Source of the DNA: Micropterus salmoides
Taxonomy: Eukaryota > Chordata > Actinopteri > Centrarchiformes > Centrarchidae
Assembly: GCF_014851395.1 (NCBI RefSeq)
Contig: NW_024041373.1
Location: 5,036,122-5,100,121 of the forward strand
Direction of reading: 5' to 3'
DNA: 64,000 nucleotides
The notes under the pieces are model-generated. The model made no database searches. It worked only from the letters and a program-made list of their open reading frames with translations, and was not told the origin of the DNA. The position numbers and the translations under genes are program-made. Shown piece by piece: positions 45,540 to 57,292 of this stretch (positions within the stretch are counted from its first letter, which is position 1; each line of letters starts with the position of its first letter).

Positions 45540-46440
45540 ACTGTGTCCCATAACAAAAGCGTTAGCAATCAACTCGCGTCTGCTACAACGTTCCCAACCT
45601 CTTCTTCTCTGCTCTATATTCGCTGTCATTTGCCCTTTTATTGTGGCTGTGCATCCGCCTATTTTTCCTGTCCGGCCATCTTAACTGCTTCTGCACTTTT
45701 CCTTCAGTTCACAGCTTCATTAAAGACTGTGGTTCCCTCCCCAGTTAGACATAGTTCAATTGGTCAAAACACGGCTTTTGGTCTCACTCCCTCTCCACAC
45801 TTATTCATGCTCCCCACCACATCTAGCATCTTCATCTTCTGTTCCCTTTGCACACCTTAGTCACATACCCCAATCCCTGGCAGTTAAAATATCTCATTGG
45901 CTTTGGTTGGAACTCTGTCTCCGGTGGGAGAACCTTTGTTTCAGACTATTGAAATGTCCTGTCTATTTTTTCTCTGCATGTTATCCTTTTAGCAATTTTT
46001 CATTCTGCCTTTTCAAGCTCTCCAGCAGTTCCTTACGAAGTAATCCACAAATTTTTCCCTTGCACCCCCACTATTACTATTTTGACTTCTCCATCTGCTC
46101 TTAATGCTGCACACTATAAGCAAGTTTCCATCTCCCAAAGCTCTTGCATTCTTCACTTCTCCAGCTTGTCCTCTAATTTTTTGTTAGCATCAGTGGATCA
46201 ACTTTCTTTACTCTCACCTCTCCACCCCCACTCCCCATTCTCTGAGCTATCCCTGTCCTTTTTTTCTGTTACAGCTACTCACCTTCCTGGCTGTACTCCC
46301 TGTCCCTTTTCCCATCTTCCTCACTAAACTCAATGCTGTTGTGGTCACAATAAATCTCCCTCCGTGTCATCCTGTCAGACTTCATAAGAAATTCCCAGCC
46401 TGTATGCGGAGATCGCTATCAGGAAACTTTCTGGAGAAAA
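45540..46440 (-). pseudogene. LINE ORF1 (gag-like) relic
   Basis: On the minus strand near 45876-45960 one frame reads ETKVLPPETEFQPKPMRYFN followed by CQGLGYVTKVC, which resembles the zinc-knuckle region of I-type LINE ORF1 proteins (RCFxCQxxGH). A shifted frame just downstream has CGGEH-like and ECGEGVRPK-like words. The whole block is purine-rich on this strand, frameshifted and dead. It may be a separate copy of the LINE type found at 55.6-61.1 kb. Confidence 0.5.
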
Positions 46441-46930
46441 TAATTCAAAATAAAGGTCTACATTTGGTCAGTAGTTTTAAATCACTTATTAAATGATATA
46501 TTTCAAACCACTAATCTGCAACATAAATAAATGTGCAGGAGCTAATGGATGCAACTAATACAAATAGTACCAGACATAAAATATGAATTAAATTACCCTT
46601 ATGCGCATGCCCACTTCTTCAAAATAAAAGCTCTATAAAGAGTTTGAATATTTGAAATTTGAATAAATGCATGCCAAAAACAATTCTCTATGTAATTTGG
46701 TAAATTCTGAATTCAAATTATACTGTCCATTGCTTTGACTTGATAAAATACTTTATAAAGTATTTACATATGATACATTTTATTTGTGAATTAGTGGCAG
46801 TTTTGTGCATGTGCAGACATCTATCACCTGTACAGTCAATATTTAAAAATCAATTTTTTCCTAAACATTTTACAGCTCCTTCATCTAGGCAATACAACAG
46901 CTAAATGAAGAAATGATAATGTGCTCATTT
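46441..46930. other. AT-rich gap before the fam98a 3' end
   Basis: No gene or clear repeat seen. Confidence 0.4.
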
Positions 46931-46935
46931 AAGAC

Positions 46936-46941
46936 TTTATT
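46936..46941 (-). terminator. Poly(A) signal of fam98a
   Basis: AATAAA on the minus strand, about 660 bases after the stop codon. The intervening 46942-47602 would be the 3' UTR. Confidence 0.6.
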
Positions 46942-47602
46942 GCTCATTCACACATCCATGCAAACTTCCAACATCCGTGATTATATGCACACAATCTTCC
47001 ATGAGCAGTGCAAGATGACATCTTTTAAATAGATAACAAAGGAGATTCCAGTCAAATCCACTGAAAGAAAATGTAGACTGGAGAGATGAAGCCATTGTCA
47101 AGTAATCACCAAATTCAATGAAACTATTAAGGATTTCAAGAATCCTCCATATAATAAGGAGATGCACTTATAGTTGGTGCAACACTGAAATCTTAGGACC
47201 TTTCCTATCTCCAAAAACAAACAAAAAAAAAAAAGAAGAAAAAAAAGAAAAGTCCAAGGCTAATCAAGTGTCAAAATGAGGTCAACACAGCAGAGTCCAA
47301 CTAATTGACTAACCCTTTATAACAGAGCTGTTGGCTTGAACACTTGTATTAAGGAGGCAGAGAAAACATTAACACTACTATGAAAAAGCAAATGGCTGCA
47401 TTAGAAGTGCCCTTGATATTAAAGCAAGAATTCCATAACAGCCTGCAGTGAGTGTTTTTAGTATCCGTTTGCATGTCCACGTCCTCATTTAACATTTTAC
47501 TCCACGTTTAACCGTGCTGAAAATTCATAAGGCATTTAAAATCTGTTCAGCTTGATTCAGTCGATCTGAGTGGACTCTGCTGCGATGCCCCACACTGTGT
47601 CT

Positions 47603-48262
47603 TCAACTAGTGTAGTGTCTGCCTTGATTAAAGCCAGCTTGGTTGTAGTGCTGCCCGCCATGTTGGAAGAACTGTTCAAACTGTCCTCCTTGGTTAAAAT
47701 TCTGGCCCCCTCTCCCTCCCCAGCCTCCACCTTGTCCCCCTCCTCCTCGGCCTCCTCTTCCCCTGCCCCCTCGACCCCCTCGACCCGCGGGTCTCTCCTG
47801 CTGCCAGCCTCCATCTTGGTGGTAATTGTCATGGTAACCGCCTCCTCCCCCACCGTGGTAACCAGGGTCCTGGAAGCCTCCTTGGTTGTTCCCTCCTCCT
47901 CCGTAACCGCCTCTCCCTCCTCCCCCCTGATGGCCTCCTGCATCTTGGTAGTAGCCTTGGTTGTAACCACCTCTTCCTCCTCCACCTCCGTCTCCCCAGC
48001 CTCCCTGCACCTTCCCCCCCCTGCTGCCTCCTCCTCTACCTCCTCTGTCTCCATGTCCGCCTCCGCCTCCTCTCTCATATCCTCCTCGGCCACCTTGGGA
48101 GTAGTGATCGTAGCCCCCCCTGCCACCTCCGTGCCCACTCCCACCATAGTGTCCTCCGCCTTGGGGAGCATCCTGACGTTTCTGCCAGGAGGGCATCTCC
48201 GGAGGAGGCGGCTCAATCTCACAGGGTCGGCCTCCCCTGTCTGGTACTCTGCCCATTAGGAC
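47603..48262 (-). CDS. fam98a: fam98a last exon, RGG tail
   Basis: Codes residues 291-509. After VLMGRVPDRGGRP and EIEPPPPEMPSWQKRQD comes about 180 residues of Gly, Arg, Tyr, Gln and Asn with many RGG and GGY units, a disordered RNA-binding and arginine-methylation type of region. Because it is so biased, both other strands and frames also stay open here (47570-48259 plus; 47557-48222 minus), but these are artefacts. Confidence 0.92.
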   Translation of the reverse strand, partial: VLMGRVPDRGGRPCEIEPPPPEMPSWQKRQDAPQGGGHYGGSGHGGGRGGYDHYSQGGRGGYERGGGGGHGDRGGRGGGSRGGKVQGGWGDGGGGGRGGYNQGYYQDAGGHQGGGGRGGYGGGGNNQGGFQDPGYHGGGGGGYHDNYHQDGGWQQERPAGRGGRGGRGRGGRGGGGQGGGWGGRGGQNFNQGGQFEQFFQHGGQHYNQAGFNQGRHYTS

Positions 48263-51200
48263 CTGAGGAAACGTTAAGACAGTTCAAAAGCAAGCCTGCT
48301 AGTCAATGTGATACCACTTTTGTTTTCTGTTTTTATAAGAATCATTTTCTATCAGTTTGACAGACTGGAAAGGGTCATAAAAAAACAGATGCTGGAGCAC
48401 AATTTGGCTAATACTATCCTTTTAGTTTTTTTTAGAAAAACCAAATGTGTGTTAATATGTGGCTGTAGTATAGTATGGTAAGAGTCCCCTACAAATGCAC
48501 TATGTCCTGTTTGAGTAATGTAATATGCTAAAAGCTGTGTGCATTGTGAATATGTGGACAGTTGCACTTAAGTATTTTGCTGCAGCAACATCGCAATTTT
48601 GCAAGTTCTATCTACAGACAGAGTATGGGAGTTGTACAGCATTGTGATAAAAGACCACAACATTGATGGTTTCGGTCTTTTCCTGGGACAATAAGAAAAA
48701 TACTGAATAACTCCACACCCATTCTTTAAGTGGAGGCACACATGGCTCTGTGTCCCATAAATAAAACCGACACAATCACTGCCTCTGTTGCTAAAAAGAA
48801 TAGCAATAATCAGCATCAGCAATGCTTACTTCAAATATCTGCTTGAGCCTGTAGGTTTTAGCACACATCAAACACTTGTTTAGACAACACACAGAACAGT
48901 CACGAGAACATTTACATTAGTGCATCCCGTATAAGCAAAACAAAAAGTGATAAAATAACATATGGAATATATAAAAAAAATAAAAGAAATGTTGTGACCT
49001 CTGTGTTTAACCCACCTTATTAATGGCACAAGCAGACTTCTCTCTTATCTTGCCACTGCTTGTCCGTAGGATCTTGGAGAAATCTTGTCGAGCAGCAAGA
49101 AGGTGGGCCACAGAGATTTTACTTTTGGTGCAGAGGGCAGAACGAAGGGGCTGATAAACTTTGGCCAACTTTTCAGAATGCGTCTGTAATAAGATACAAA
49201 GAGGAAATCATTCATTTTTGGAAAGCAATACATCTTTTCTTTGGAACATAAACATTAATCAACAGAGGCTGTATTTTATGTTGTCTTATTGTGTGTGACA
49301 TAATCCATTTGGGATTTACTGCAGAAATTCCGTTCCAGGCATGCAGAAGCACTATTTGATTTAAATCCTGCTTGACGCATGTACTTGAACATCAACAGTT
49401 ATCAGATACTGAGAGGACCGAGGGAAGAATCAAGTCCAAAGTGTGGGTGTGGCTGCAGTCAGGTCAGAATATGATTAAGTGTAGAGCTGCAGAGATTAGT
49501 CACTTTATCGACCAACAGAAAATGATCGCTGACTATTTTGATAATCAATTAGTTAATCTTCAAGCAGAAATGCCAAACATTTGACAGTTCCAGCTTCTAA
49601 ATTGGGAGGATTTGCTGGTTGTCATTGTCATACATTACAGTAAACTGAGAATCTTTAGATTTTAGACTGTTTACCAGACAAAACAAGCCATTTGATGATG
49701 TTCTACAAAAAATGATTCTTGCAGAAACATTAATATTTCATTTGTCTACATGTTTTTAGTGCATCTTTGGCTGTATTTCCCTTTTCCATTCCAATCTCTA
49801 CTTGTTAAAAAAACAACAACAAAAAAAACGTTCTTCCATAACCAACTGTGCTTTCTCTCCTCAGTAGAGCAAAGACCAGACACATGGACAAGGCAGGCCT
49901 AATTATTGCTAAAGCAAAAACAAAATGTACAAAGAATTAATGTTTAAAATTCTTTATTTTAGGGCTTCACAATATATCGTTTCAGCCTCGTCATCGCAAT
50001 GTGTCCATGCGCAATAGTCACATTGCAGAACAATGCAATGTCAACCAAATTAAGTCAACCACCTCAACTTTTTCGGTTCTCATTTTCATTGACTAATCTA
50101 CAAGACAAGTCTGTCTTATGTAACATCATTTACTCTGATTTAAGTGTTCTTGGATACACAGAGTTTGTTGCTAGTGAGCGACAAGCAGGCCCTGCATGCA
50201 CAGCGAACCGCCAATCACAATGATCAGTTTATTAAACAGCCAAAATAGGCCCCGCCCCTTTTGGTTGTTTACTTGAAAATAAGCGAGGAACAGGAGAAAA
50301 CCATCTCAACATTGATTTGGTTGCAAAAAGAAACTTTTGTAAAGCACTCAGGGGGCAGGTGTATAACTGCTCTTATTTTTATCATTTTGTTTAAAGTATG
50401 TTTACTGTTTATGGTTTGTTCTTAAACAGAAGTCTTCAGACTAAAAAGACATTTCTTAGGGTTATTTGTTATTATTTTCTATGCATTTTCCTTACAAAAT
50501 CACCCCAACAATTTTAGGATGCTTAATTCTTTTCAACTAGAGCAATTGAAGTCATCTAGTAAAAATGTATGTATTTTTTTATACTGCAAAATATAGCGCA
50601 GAAAATGCAGCCCTACTTTATTTGTTTATTTAATAGGAAGTGCCCCTTGAGATGAACCATCTGATTTTTGAGGGGGCCCTTTATTTGTGCTTCCTCAGTG
50701 CATTGTACCCTTTTCACATTTAGAAGGTTCCAAGTTTCCACATACCTTTGCTCGGTCAGACCAACCAAAAGACTGCACTGTCACATCGAGACGTTTCAAC
50801 AACATTTTTCTTCTCACGTCATACTCATTTATAAGTGCTTGGTTTATAGCTTCAATTTTCTCCTGAAAAGCAAGTAGAAGAGAATATTAATTTAACGCTC
50901 ATTCACTTATGCAGTGTTCCTCAATTATATTGTATTTCTTCATTGTTTTTCAGTATTTACCATATGCACAGGTCCAAGGGCCTTCTTCATCAAAGGCTCT
51001 CCCACGTGATTTGGTGGGGCTCTACTAATGGCTTCTTTCAGCTACACAAAAATTTTATTAGATCAAATGGGAAATCAATACATTCAACCACATTGACAAG
51101 AGTAGAAACGTGTACAACTACATTTCTTCTCACGCAGTGACTGTGGTTAACATGGCCGTATGTTTAGACTAGGGATGTTGATGATTAATCTATTAATTGC

Positions 51201-54200
51201 TGTTAAGAATTTAACAGACAATGTATAATTTGGGTAAAATTTCTCCGGAGCTCACGTATACTAACTTTTAGACCACAAGAGGATGCACTTCACCATAGAA
51301 GTTCAGAAAAACTACTGCGGCAACAAAGCATTCATTAGGACACAGTAAGACAAGACAAAGAGGGCATAACACTGTCAAATACAGATCCAGTGCAGCGTCA
51401 ATATTGCACCACCTGAAAAGTCACCACCCGACAGTTGCAGTGCAAGTACAAAGTGGAACACTGTGTCTGTGTTAGCTACAAGAGGCTGTAGGGATGTGCA
51501 GAGGCTTTGCGTTATGGTGGAAAAGGACTCAATGCCTATAAATGTGGTGGATGCTTGTGCGCATTGCTTGTAGCTTGAGAAGCGGTACAACCTAAAGAAA
51601 GAGGAGCTTAAGGCGCAGTTACTTTCAGTTGACGAGGTAACTGTAACGACTGTTACCGTCGGACTGCGTTAACTGCAGAGATCACAGTTACATGTCACTG
51701 CATCAACTGCCTTTTGAAGTCAACTGTCCGAGGCTGTACCAGTCAGACACACCGCAGACAACCTGCTGGAAACATGAACGAGGCTGATTAAATTGTTTGT
51801 GCTTCATGAATGAATGTTTCACATAACCAATGGGCTGCCAGAATTTTTTTTTTGTATCTAATTAAATATCCTGTGAAAAAGGATTCAGACCATCATAACA
51901 CATAAAAGTCACTCCACTTTGCACTGTGGTACTGCAAGGGATTTTTCGGTAACTATTATCAGGAATTAAAAGAGCACGAACAGCTTGAAATAAACATTTA
52001 ACCCTAATAGATGCTGTTCAGTTTTTCAGTCACCAACTGACCTTCTTCTCAATTCCACTGAAGAACTGGAACATGGTGATGTTGGCTGGAGGCTTGGACA
52101 TGCCCAGCGCCATGCAGATGCCCTTCAGTTCCTGAAACAGAGGGCTGCCTGACTCCTGGGCTTTCTTCTCAGGCTTATTAACCAGAATCATCCTTGATGC
52201 CTCCAATTCAGACACCAGAAAGGCTGAAATAAACATTTGGTAACATTGTAATTGCCGCAGAATGCTTTGGTTTCAGAAAGTCATTTAAAACTGTTTCCAT
52301 GCTATATGAAATTAGATAACAACTTAAAAATTTGGCTGAAACAGTTGCCTTGTGACAAGAGAACACAAACAGTCACCAGGGTTTTACATAAGGGTGTATC
52401 ATTCAGCTGTATTTGCTATGGAATAAAGATAATCTACCCGTCATTGGCCATTCCAAAAGCCGGAAAAGTGCAGGTGTAACAAATAACAATGATTATGGCT
52501 TCATTATATTTAAGCCAAGCAGACATACAAGGTGATTTCACACTGCCTTATTTTCTGGGATTATTATGCCAATATATCGGCTGTTTGAAAGGTACCGAGT
52601 GGAAAAGGGGGCCGGGATTGTTGGAAGTAACAGAGCCGGAACAATGACTGTGTGAACAGCTGCGGAATTTCTATGCTGTTGTTAGAAATCAGCATTTTTT
52701 TTTGTCCCCCACAGTCTAACCCGGAAAGCTGGATTGCTATGTGAATGCAGGATTAAGCCATAATATTTTGTTCAGCATTATTTCCAAGTTTATTGCGGGA
52801 TCTCTGTGTGAAAGCGCAAGCACATTTGACCTGATTTTAGCCCAGCCCCCAGCTAATTTTAAAATTGTGACAGAATTCTGCCAATCCATTGTTGTGTTGT
52901 TGATTAATTAACCGAACAACCCCCTTACAGCCAGAGTTAATAACAATGTTGATGGTTATATTCTACTTAGATGCATCAGTTCCAATGTACCGGGTTTGTG
53001 CATCTTACTCACTAGAATATTTAAATGGAACAGAGCCAGCGTTCCACCCGTGCTTTTGCTACCACAACAAGTCAAAATGTCTGCTATGGAGAAGGCCTGG
53101 TCCTTTAAAAGGCCCTGCACATTCTTGTGTTTGTTTAGTTATCGCTAATTAAACATCTGCTCAGGTGGAGGGTGGAAACGGCTATGCTGGGAATTAAGTG
53201 AGCTCACCGAACTTCATGGCCTAAAAGTACAGTTACAGTAGCAACAGTAACAGTTTTTACTCTGGTAGTGGCCATATTGGGAATGGAACATGCAAACATA
53301 ATGACGTTTCTATTTCCCAGCACAGCACATCAATGTTTTACACAAAGACAAATGTTTGAATGTGTCCATTACGTGGGTTTGAATGAAGAAAACTGGGAGG
53401 GTGAGGATATTTGTAGAGTGGACATATAATGTGTCAGCATAGACTGTTGGTGTGGGTACTAGATCTCTCTGCAGGGCAACTGGACATGCACAGACTGTTA
53501 GACTTCCGTATCTCCATCTATATCCTGTTACTTTTGATTATGGGTAATTATTGGGTCTCTGCCAATAGTATTACAAAGAGTACAGTCTATACTTGCTCTA
53601 TATGAAAAGTGCCCTTGTTAGGAATTGGTGCTATATAAATATACCTGAATTGATTTCAGCATAGCTCCATCTAACTTCCACATGAGCAGAGGCCTAATCA
53701 GCCAGAATAACTGCAAACTGCTGTGTGGGTGTGCACAGCCTTGAAAAAGTAACTGCACACAGGCTGCTCATGCTGGCATCTAGTGGTGGCTGCATGCAAT
53801 GCCAACACCCAGTGTAGCACAGCAGTTCACAATATGACTGCGCAAAACTTTATCAAAGTTGGGTGTGGTACAGAACAATATAGCACAGCAGGCTGAAACC
53901 TGTCAGTCCACGACGGGTCAATGCAGCAATGCTTTTCTTCCATAAAAAGATTCAGGGTTAAATTGCTCTTTAAAGTGAGATGTTGCAAAGTGCTGTTATC
54001 ATACTGAGGAGAAGCAGACAGTCGGTCCTGTTGAGAAGCCTCTGGGTGATGCTTCCACTGGTGAGGATAGAATAAGGACAGGCGAGCTCTGACAGCAGAC
54101 CGCTCATCTCCAGCTGAAAGCTCTCTGCCTCGCTCGGACCTGGGAGGGGTAGAAGGACAAACACACCAAACGTGTTGCGAGTAAGACAAATAGTCTGGGT

Positions 54201-55396
54201 ACATCTCACACACAGCAAGCAGTACATCCAGCTACATTGCGTGTTTGGCAATAATCTTCACTGCTGATTTTGAACTTCTACCATCTGTTAAAAGCTTAAT
54301 AATTATAATAATTATTCACAAAACCCAAACCATAGCATGTTTCATTGAAGTATAACTTTTTTTTTATGCCTTCAGCTAGCAAGAAAAGCAAATATCCCCC
54401 TAGCATTATGTTATGTGCTTATATGCTATGTGTTTTCACTACTCAATCCATTCTCTTTACTCTGCATCAGGTGCAACCTCATTTAACAGTGATAAAATAT
54501 GTCTTACAGTTGGTGGCATGGACATTTTCCTCCAGCTTGCAGTACAGTCTAAGCTCTGAGATGATCCAGGCACAGAGCTTAGTGAACTCAGGTGAAGCGG
54601 CTCCTCTGCTCACAGCAGAATCCAGAGCCCCTTCCTCCAACAGAGGGCCCAGGTACCTACAATGGCACCAACACACAGCTCATACAGAAACTAAAACCAG
54701 CTTCAATCTGAACCACAACTCTTCCCTTGTCAGTGCAGCACGGCAGTGATGATAAGCAGAACTGATATTTGGTTTAGTGCAGGTTTGACACTCAAGACTT
54801 GTTGCAAAGTACAAACTGCGTTCCTCAGTGACACCAAACTACATTTTAAAATCGGTTTATTTAAGAAGTCTTTCTTATTGCGAAGCATACATGTGGCTAA
54901 AGCACGAAATTGGCGCAGGACCTCTATTAATTACTTGTGAGAAGCCAGTGGATATATCAGCATACGAGTAATTAACCAAGAAACACTGAATCAACAACTC
55001 ATTTATTTTTAGAAAGTGGGGCTACAACTGGTTGGTAGAAAGGAATGTGCTGGCGCTCTCCTGGTATGAATCATGACGGGAGTAGCTTAGCTGACGCAGC
55101 TTGTGGCACAACATGTAAAACCAGACTGTTGGTCTATTAATACAGGCACCCACATAAATGGCTACGGTGGACATAATAGCTATGAAAAGAAATCCGTCAC
55201 CATCAGATGAACGTTAGCCGTTTTGCTAAAGCAAGCTAACGTTGCACTGTTATGCGCTGGCCAACGAAAGACAGGCAAGGCTGCTCATTGGAACGGCCGC
55301 TTCTGCACATGAGCTTCACAAGGCGGCAGACATATCAGGCCTACGTTTTTTGACTTACCCTAAATCTTCAAGAGAGACGAGAATGTCATTCTCCAT
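47603..55396 (-). CDS. fam98a: FAM98A (8 coding exons, 509 residues)
   Basis: Minus-strand exons: 55359-55396, 54508-54656, 54005-54139, 52042-52223, 50961-51041, 50746-50862, 49016-49183 and 47603-48262. All introns are GT/AG and phases agree, giving 509 residues. The N-terminal half (LGPLLEEGALDSAVSRGAAS, SPEFTKLCAW, GMSKPPANITMFQFFSGIEK, RLDVTVQSFGWSDRAK, VAHLLAAR, VLMGRVPDRGGRP) follows vertebrate FAM98 proteins. The last exon is a long Arg/Gly-Gly tail ending QGRHYTS, which points to FAM98A, not FAM98B. FAM98 proteins associate with DDX1 and the tRNA-ligase complex, and FAM98A is a PRMT1 substrate (family knowledge). The start ATG has an in-frame TAA 18 bases upstream. I see no defect, so the gene should be functional. 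Confidence 0.93.
48263..50745. other. fam98a introns 6 and 7
   Basis: Introns around exon 7 (49016-49183). A fragment near 49480-49570 (GAGCTGCAGAGATTAGTCAC, TTTTGATAATCAATTAGT) belongs to the common 'gggctgcaacgattat' repeat. No other gene seen. Confidence 0.5.
51170..51720 (+). pseudogene. hAT transposase relic with BED finger, in fam98a intron 4
   Basis: The plus strand near 51380-51450 encodes KYRSSAASILHHLKSHHPTV, the His-bearing half of a BED zinc finger. Further on RLCVMVEKDSMPINVVDACA and, after a stop, LEKRYNLKKEELKAQLLSVD fit the region between BED finger and catalytic core of hAT/ZBED-type transposases. A GATGTTGATGATTAATC repeat end lies at 51175. Stops and deletions make it dead. 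Confidence 0.55.
52224..54004. other. fam98a intron 3
   Basis: Holds the L2 tail at 53555-53660. The stretch 52530-52810 carries inverted-looking words (TGATTTCACACTGCC ... TGTGTGAAAGCGCAAGCA) that may be another DNA-transposon remnant. No other gene recognised. Confidence 0.4.
53555..53660 (+). repeat. L2-like LINE 3' tail in fam98a intron 3
   Basis: ATTGGGTCTCTGCCAATAG, TACAGTCTATACTTGCTC and GGTGCTATATAAATATACCTGAATTG are the terminal part of the L2 3' UTR. Confidence 0.55.
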
Positions 55397-55486
55397 CCCA
55401 ATAATCTGTCGTTATACTCTAAAATCACGTACTATGAAATAAGGTTTTCACATCCGCCAGCTCAGCTGATACACGTTTAACTTCGT

Positions 55487-55665
55487 CTACTTCTTTGGAT
55501 TTATTGGCGATTGGCAAACCAGCTTAGCGATGCTTTACCGCCCCCTACCGGACTCTAAACTACTCAAGCCCAAGCCTCTAGGTTCTTCTTCTTCCTTATG
55601 GAAATGTATTGGCGGTTGGCACACAACAAAATGGTGCATTACCGCCACCAACTGGTATGGAGTGT
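55487..55665 (-). repeat. Two tandem LINE 3'-UTR units next to the fam98a start
   Basis: On the minus strand two related units lie head to tail: one with GTTGGTGGCGGTAATGCACC and CCAACCGCCAATA then GAAGAAGAAG (55566-55665), the other with GGGGGCGGTAAAGCATCGC, CCAATCGCCAATAAA and CAAAGAAG (55487-55560). GGTGGCGGTAATGCACC followed by a GAAG-rich tail is the 3' end of a fish I-type LINE. The closer unit begins only 91 bp upstream of the fam98a ATG. Confidence 0.65.
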
Positions 55666-56600
55666 TGGATCTGAATGACTACTACTTATTTTATACCAAA
55701 CAAAGCAAAAACAAATCAACAAAAACAAAAAAAGATTCAGATCCTCTCAATCATATTGATTATTCTAAGATAATGAAAAACAATTCCATAGCACTTATCT
55801 CTTGAGTTCTTTCTAAGAATTTCTATTAAATGAAAATGTATTCTTTCCATTGTAAGGTTTTGGATAATTTCCTCCTTTTCCCCTCATACTTCTTACAGTG
55901 TACCATGACCTGTTCGATTGTCTCTTGTTGCCCACAGTACTTTATGTTTACCTATTTTGAATAAAGTGCTATTTAATCCTGTGTGCCCAAATGTAAGTCT
56001 TGATATAAGTGTCTCTTCTCTCCTGTTTCTTCCTGCACATCTCATTTCTCCCACTGTCCTCTGAATTATGTAAAACCACTGTCCTTTCCTCTCTTCCTCC
56101 CATTGCTTTTGCCATCTTTTCTTCAGCCTCTGTTTAATAATGCTCTTTATTTCCATCTTACTGATGTTAACTGCCACATTGATGTATTCTTTCCTTTGCA
56201 TCCTTATCTGCCATTTCATTTCCTTTGATTCCAATATGTGCTGGCACCCACATAAATATGACTGCAATGCCCATCATTTGAATTCTATATAATGTTTGCT
56301 GTATTTCTATCAAAATGTCTGCTCTGCTGTCTGGGTGACTGCTCTGTAATCTGATTAGTGATGAAGTTGAATCTGAACAAATAATCACTCTCAGTGGTCT
56401 TATTTCTTCTATCCATTGCAACAGAATTGCTAGCATTTCTCCTGTGTGTACTGATACATTATCACTAATCCTCTTCTCTATTGTAATATGAAACTCTGGA
56501 ACAATAAAAGCTACTCCTATCTTATTAACTAAACTCTTTGATGCATCTGTGTAGATCTGGATATAACTGTGGTAACTATTAATATATGCCTGTATAGTAT

Positions 56601-56870
56601 CAATCCATCGTCAACCGCTTATCCTGCGTACAGGGTCGCGGGGGGCTGGAGCCAATCCCAGCTGGCATTGGGCGAAAGGCGGCGTACACCCTGGACAGGT
56701 CGCCAGTCCATCGCAGGGCACTTTCAACGAACAACCACTCATGCTCACGCTCACACCTAAGGACAATTTAGGGTCACCAATCAACCTAGGCCACATGTCT
56801 TTGGATGGTGGGAGGAAGCCGGAGCTCCTGGAGAGAACCCACGCAGACACGGGGAGAACATGCAAACTCA
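56601..56870 (-). mobile_element. Short non-LTR-type insertion with 12-bp target duplication
   Basis: CCTGTATAGTAT occurs directly on both sides (56589-56600 and 56871-56882). The insert is a high-copy teleost repeat: on the minus strand it starts with GAGTTTGCATGTTCTCCCCG and ends CGGTTGACGATGGATTG. A target duplication of this length points to target-primed reverse transcription, so it is a truncated LINE 3' end or SINE. Confidence 0.8.
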
Positions 56871-57292
56871 CCTGTATAGTATGTGAATTCAAAATAAACT
56901 GTCCCTGTCCCTGTCCTTGTTTTTCTTTTCTAATAGTGTAAGATCTACTGTCGCTTCAGGTAGTACCCAAGGTGGTACTGCTGGCAGTGGTACTGTTGGA
57001 CTGAATTTTAATTCAGTTAATTCTAACTCTGTTGCTTTTTGTATAACTGTCCACCCAAAGCTGTTGTTTCCCTCCTCTCCTTTTCCCAACAAGGTTTGTG
57101 CTGGGTGATCTTCACTATGGCCCTGTAAATTAACCCAGTAATTCAGAGATAACTGTATTCTTCTCAACTTGTGGGGCATTTCTCCCATTTCCACCTGTAA
57201 TGCTGCCGTTGGAGTTGTTTTAAAGGCCCCTGTGCATAATCTCAAAGCCTGAAACGGAATGTTTTCTAACTTTTTGAGAGATGTGCTTGATA

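Noticed and set aside
45543..46327. Plus-strand ORFs of 81-114 codons
   Set aside because: Pyrimidine-rich antisense of the LINE ORF1 relic.
47570..48259. A 229-codon plus-strand ORF rich in Ser, Val and Thr, and a 221-codon minus ORF in another frame
   Set aside because: Both are antisense or out-of-frame shadows of the Gly/Arg-rich last exon of fam98a; the biased codons remove stops in the other frames.
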